From contig JACZYU010000002.1 in the NCBI GenBank assembly GCA_022570935.1, positions 1 through 51,694 of the forward strand: DNA of 51,694 nt, read 5' to 3'. The notes beneath the pieces are model-generated. The model saw nothing but the letters and a program-made list of their open reading frames with translations. It was not told the DNA's origin and did no database searches. The position numbers and the translations under genes are program-made. This document shows positions 49,144 to 51,694 of the stretch, piece by piece. The stretch comes from Planctomycetota bacterium. GTDB lineage: Bacteria > Planctomycetota > Brocadiia > Brocadiales > Scalinduaceae. How positions within the stretch are numbered: position 1 is the first letter of the stretch; each line of letters opens with the position of its first letter.

Positions 49144-50388
49144 ATGGGAAACTACAGGCGACATCATTACGTTCCTCAATGGTACCAATATCGCTTTCTG
49201 GAAGATGCCCAGAAAGAAAACAAGTTCTATTATCTGGATTTAAGACCTGATACAATAAAGCTATCCAACGGCATGATGTATACTAGGAAGAATTTACTAA
49301 GATGGGGGCCGCCAAGTTGCTTCTTCATAGATAATTTATATACAACTAAGTTTAGAGATTGGAAATCAACTGAAATAGAGCAAAAGTTCTTTGGTAAAAT
49401 AGATAATGACGGGCGAAAAGCAGTAGAATATTTTTCCAAATTTAAACATCCAAGTGCAAATAAAGAAGCATTTCATGCGTTGCTACCTTACTTGAGTACT
49501 CAAAAACTTCGAACACCTAAAGGGATTTCTTTTCTTTCATCAATAACGGAAATTACAGACAAAAACCTACTGTTGTTCAAAATGCAAGAAATACACGGGA
49601 TGCACTGTGCTATTTGGACAGAATGTGTGTGGAGCATCGCAGATGCTTCCCAGTCTGAAACAAAATTTATCTGTTCCGATCATCCAGTAACTGTGTATAA
49701 CCAAAAATGTGCTCCTGCTTCGAAGCGGTGCAGAGGAGCAAATGATCCTGTTATATGGTTAAATGGAACCCATACAATATTTCCGTTGAGTATTGATAAG
49801 ATTCTAATCTTAACTAATCTGTCTTGGGTGCGAAACCCATATAGCAATCCTTTACAAGAAAGACCTAATGCACAGCTCTTTAGAGATACTGTATTTAATT
49901 TTACCGACATTCAAACCGGTCGCATTCTAGATGAAGAAGATGTAATCACTATTAATTATATTATTAAGCAGCGTGCTTTTCGTTATATTGCCGCTGCAAA
50001 AAATGAGTGGTTATATCCTGAAAAGAGGTTGACCTATAACCGTTGGGATGAAATAGGTAGCTCGTATCTATTGATGCCAGACCCAAGGTCAGTAACATTC
50101 TCGACAGAAATTGTTATTGGTTACGACAATAAAACATCTGAAGCATTTGATGAGTATGGTCGAAAACCTTGGTATACAGATTACAAAGAGCAGAAGCGGC
50201 ATGAAAATGAGTGGAATACCTTTCACGAATTTCAAGGAGAATATGCTCGGCTCAATGGCCCGAAACGAAAAGGAAATGCATATAACTTTAGCGAAAAGGA
50301 TCAATCTGAGGACAGTGCAGACTATCATGCTTATCATCTTAGCCTCGAACAAAAACTAAAAAGTAAAATCAAGACGCGGCGTAAATAA
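49144..50388 (+). CDS. DUF4238-family protein
   Basis: The protein has 414 residues, starting MGNYRRHHYVPQWYQYRFLED, the conserved HHYVPxxYLRxF-like opening of DUF4238. The middle has KFICSDHPVTVYN and FPLSIDKILILTN, both typical of the family. The C-terminus is charged. The family is of unknown function and common in accessory islands. A nuclease-like role has been suspected for its His-rich motif, but I cannot show it here. Confidence 0.85.
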   Translation: MGNYRRHHYVPQWYQYRFLEDAQKENKFYYLDLRPDTIKLSNGMMYTRKNLLRWGPPSCFFIDNLYTTKFRDWKSTEIEQKFFGKIDNDGRKAVEYFSKFKHPSANKEAFHALLPYLSTQKLRTPKGISFLSSITEITDKNLLLFKMQEIHGMHCAIWTECVWSIADASQSETKFICSDHPVTVYNQKCAPASKRCRGANDPVIWLNGTHTIFPLSIDKILILTNLSWVRNPYSNPLQERPNAQLFRDTVFNFTDIQTGRILDEEDVITINYIIKQRAFRYIAAAKNEWLYPEKRLTYNRWDEIGSSYLLMPDPRSVTFSTEIVIGYDNKTSEAFDEYGRKPWYTDYKEQKRHENEWNTFHEFQGEYARLNGPKRKGNAYNFSEKDQSEDSADYHAYHLSLEQKLKSKIKTRRK

Positions 50389-50503
50389 CAGCGGTGTGCA
50401 AACTAAAGCTCAAACAAATAGGGATAGCGACTATTTTCTTGCCTTTAACCTCAGTGTAAATCTGTGAAGATCTGTGGCTAAAGTCTTTCGTTGTACCATG
50501 GAA

Positions 50504-50668
50504 TCAGACAAAAAGTTTTATTACCATTGCTACGACACAGATTGTAATCGCTGTCCTTAGCCAGCGTTCACTCCCGGTAACAGCCCAATGGCTGCCAATC
50601 CAACCCCCAAGTCCCATCCCGGCAGCCAGGCATAATCCAATCTCTTTTCCCTTGACTTCAAAATCGTA
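50504..50668 (-). pseudogene. TauE/SafE (TSUP) permease, C-terminal fragment
   Basis: The minus strand reads YDFEVKGKEIGLCLAAGMGL, then GGWIGSHWAVTGSERWLRTA and ITICVVAMVIKLFV before TGA. This matches the last two membrane helices of TSUP-family exporters. A TAA lies just upstream, and nothing of the N-terminal part is seen. The remaining gap 50669-51096 has no gene that I can support. Confidence 0.7.
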
Positions 50669-51096
50669 TTAATTTATCATTCCAACTCATTCAATTCAAA
50701 CAGCATAAAAACTATACCACATAGAGTGATGTGGACAAGTAATCTTAAATAAAGTTTATTTTTGCAAGGATGTAAATATATGAACTTTCTCGCCACAAAT
50801 AGCTGTTCTTAAAAGATCATTAATAAAGCCAGATATATCGACTATTTAATATAAACGGGCGCTGTCCCAATACTGTTCGGCACGATGTTTGTTAACGATC
50901 TCTCACTCTGACTGTTCTCAGTCAGGCAGTCCAAAATTCTTTTCTATTTTTTTTACTCGAACTGCTTCGCTAAAAAAATACCTGAAAATATTTTTAATGC
51001 TGTAAGTTGTAAACTTTCATAACTTACGACATACTAATATGTTACACGATATTTTGTTGTTGATTTTCTCTCCTGCTCCTGTTATCAATTACACCT

Positions 51097-51694
51097 GTGA
51101 ATCACTCAAAAACCAAAAACAAGAGCAAAAATATCAAGGAACAAGACATACAAAAGCTTTCTATCCTACGCTCTTTTAAACCACTTCTTAAAAGGCTTCA
51201 CGACCATGCCGATTGTTTCAATCGGAAACTACATTATGATCAATACGTAAGCCTTACGTTACTATATTTCTTTAATCCAATTCTTACTGCATTACGTTCA
51301 ATACAACAGGCCAGTACTTTAAAGAATGTACAAAGTAAGCTCGGTATCAAAAGAACCAGCCTGGGAAGTCTCTCGGCTGCAGGTAGAATATTTGACCCTG
51401 AACTCCTTACATCCATCATCAGCGAACTTGCCGGCAAGGTTGGTTCTTTGAACCTGGACAAACGTTTACAAACTCTCGACATGACAGTAGTTGCTGTCGA
51501 TGGTACATTGCTCAAAGCGCTTCCAAAGATGTTATGGGCTTTATGGCTTGATAAAGACCATCGTGCAGCAAAGATGCATCTGGAATTTGATGTCCTTAAA
51601 GGCATTCCTCTTCGAGCTCAGGTTACCAATGCTAATGAGGGTGAAATAGCTAAACTTGAATCTGCTTTAGCGCCAGGCAAACTCTATTGTTTAG
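51097..51694 (+). CDS. IS4-family transposase, N-terminal part (cut by window edge)
   Basis: The frame opens with GTG at 51097 and stays open to the window end, ~199 residues. SFKPLLKRLHDHADCFNRKL, YVSLTLLYFFNPILTALRSI, then LGIKRTSLGSLSAAGRIFDP are typical of a group of IS4-like transposases common in planctomycete-type genomes. TVVAVDGTLLKALP carries the first Asp of the DDE triad. The rest lies outside the window. Confidence 0.85.
   Translation, partial: MNHSKTKNKSKNIKEQDIQKLSILRSFKPLLKRLHDHADCFNRKLHYDQYVSLTLLYFFNPILTALRSIQQASTLKNVQSKLGIKRTSLGSLSAAGRIFDPELLTSIISELAGKVGSLNLDKRLQTLDMTVVAVDGTLLKALPKMLWALWLDKDHRAAKMHLEFDVLKGIPLRAQVTNANEGEIAKLESALAPGKLYCL

Noticed and set aside
1-51694. tRNA, rRNA or known riboswitch genes
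   Set aside because: I looked for cloverleaf-type GTTCRA loops and conserved rRNA segments and saw none; the GGTTCGAAACC at 23725-23735 lies in the HicA remnant.

Overview
The window is a moderately AT-rich bacterial chromosome segment. It combines central carbon metabolism with a large load of accessory genes, broken toxin-antitoxin (TA) modules, group II introns and dispersed palindromic repeats. No rRNA, tRNA or ribosomal protein gene is visible, so the taxonomy is open. The gene style (PFK-2/FBPase-2-like protein, GH13 sugar phosphorylase, repeat-rich intergenic regions, nested introns) would fit an uncultured Planctomycetes/Brocadiales-like or related environmental lineage; this is an inference of low certainty.

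Layout. 1-3.1 kb: end of a 6-phosphofructo-2-kinase/fructose-2,6-bisphosphatase-like gene, mltA and a TPR protein. 3.2-6.9 kb: a defence-like module made of HigB-type toxin, HTH-ImmA/IrrE protein, beta-family protein and a convergent sce7726-family nuclease-like gene. 7.3-16.9 kb: sugar phosphorylase, phosphofructokinase, pyruvate kinase, acetate kinase and phosphate acetyltransferase, which together would take hexose to acetate with ATP formation; a DinJ/YafQ-like TA pair lies between ackA and pta. 16.9-23.1 kb: an island bounded by a perfect 35-bp direct repeat of the pta 3' end. It holds a complete diversity-generating retroelement (DGR): avd, reverse transcriptase, template repeat, and a NACHT NTPase whose C-terminal FGE/C-type-lectin-fold domain carries the variable repeat. 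23-24.8 kb: a TA graveyard plus an intact MazEF pair. 24.8-28.7 kb: a nonsense-split coiled-coil gene, a Kv-type channel without a normal start codon, a Cys-rich secreted protein and a TPR protein. 28.7-38.3 kb: oxidative pentose phosphate genes, with gnd between two inverted near-identical zwf copies, each followed by a rhodanese lipoprotein and a copy of a small gene. 40.2-44.1 kb: a group II intron whose reverse transcriptase gene is itself interrupted by a second group II intron at the YADD codons; a decayed relative of this arrangement lies at 32.5-33.5 kb. 44.2-50.4 kb: accessory genes (macrodomain, DUF3800, a second HigB/HigA-ImmA pair, GIY-YIG-like, DUF4238). The right edge holds a partial IS4-family transposase.

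The most exciting system is the DGR. Template and variable repeats are each 118 bp. Of 34 template adenines (coding strand), 21 are changed in the variable repeat. Only one non-adenine position differs, at the edge of the presumed initiation-of-mutagenic-homing site. This is direct evidence of adenine-specific diversification of the sensor end of an NLR-like NTPase. Other strong leads are the 35-bp att-like repeat around this island, the intron-in-intron with a recurrent insertion site, the inverted zwf duplication, a dispersed structured element near several genes, and an in-frame palindromic repeat array at the phosphofructokinase C-terminus.
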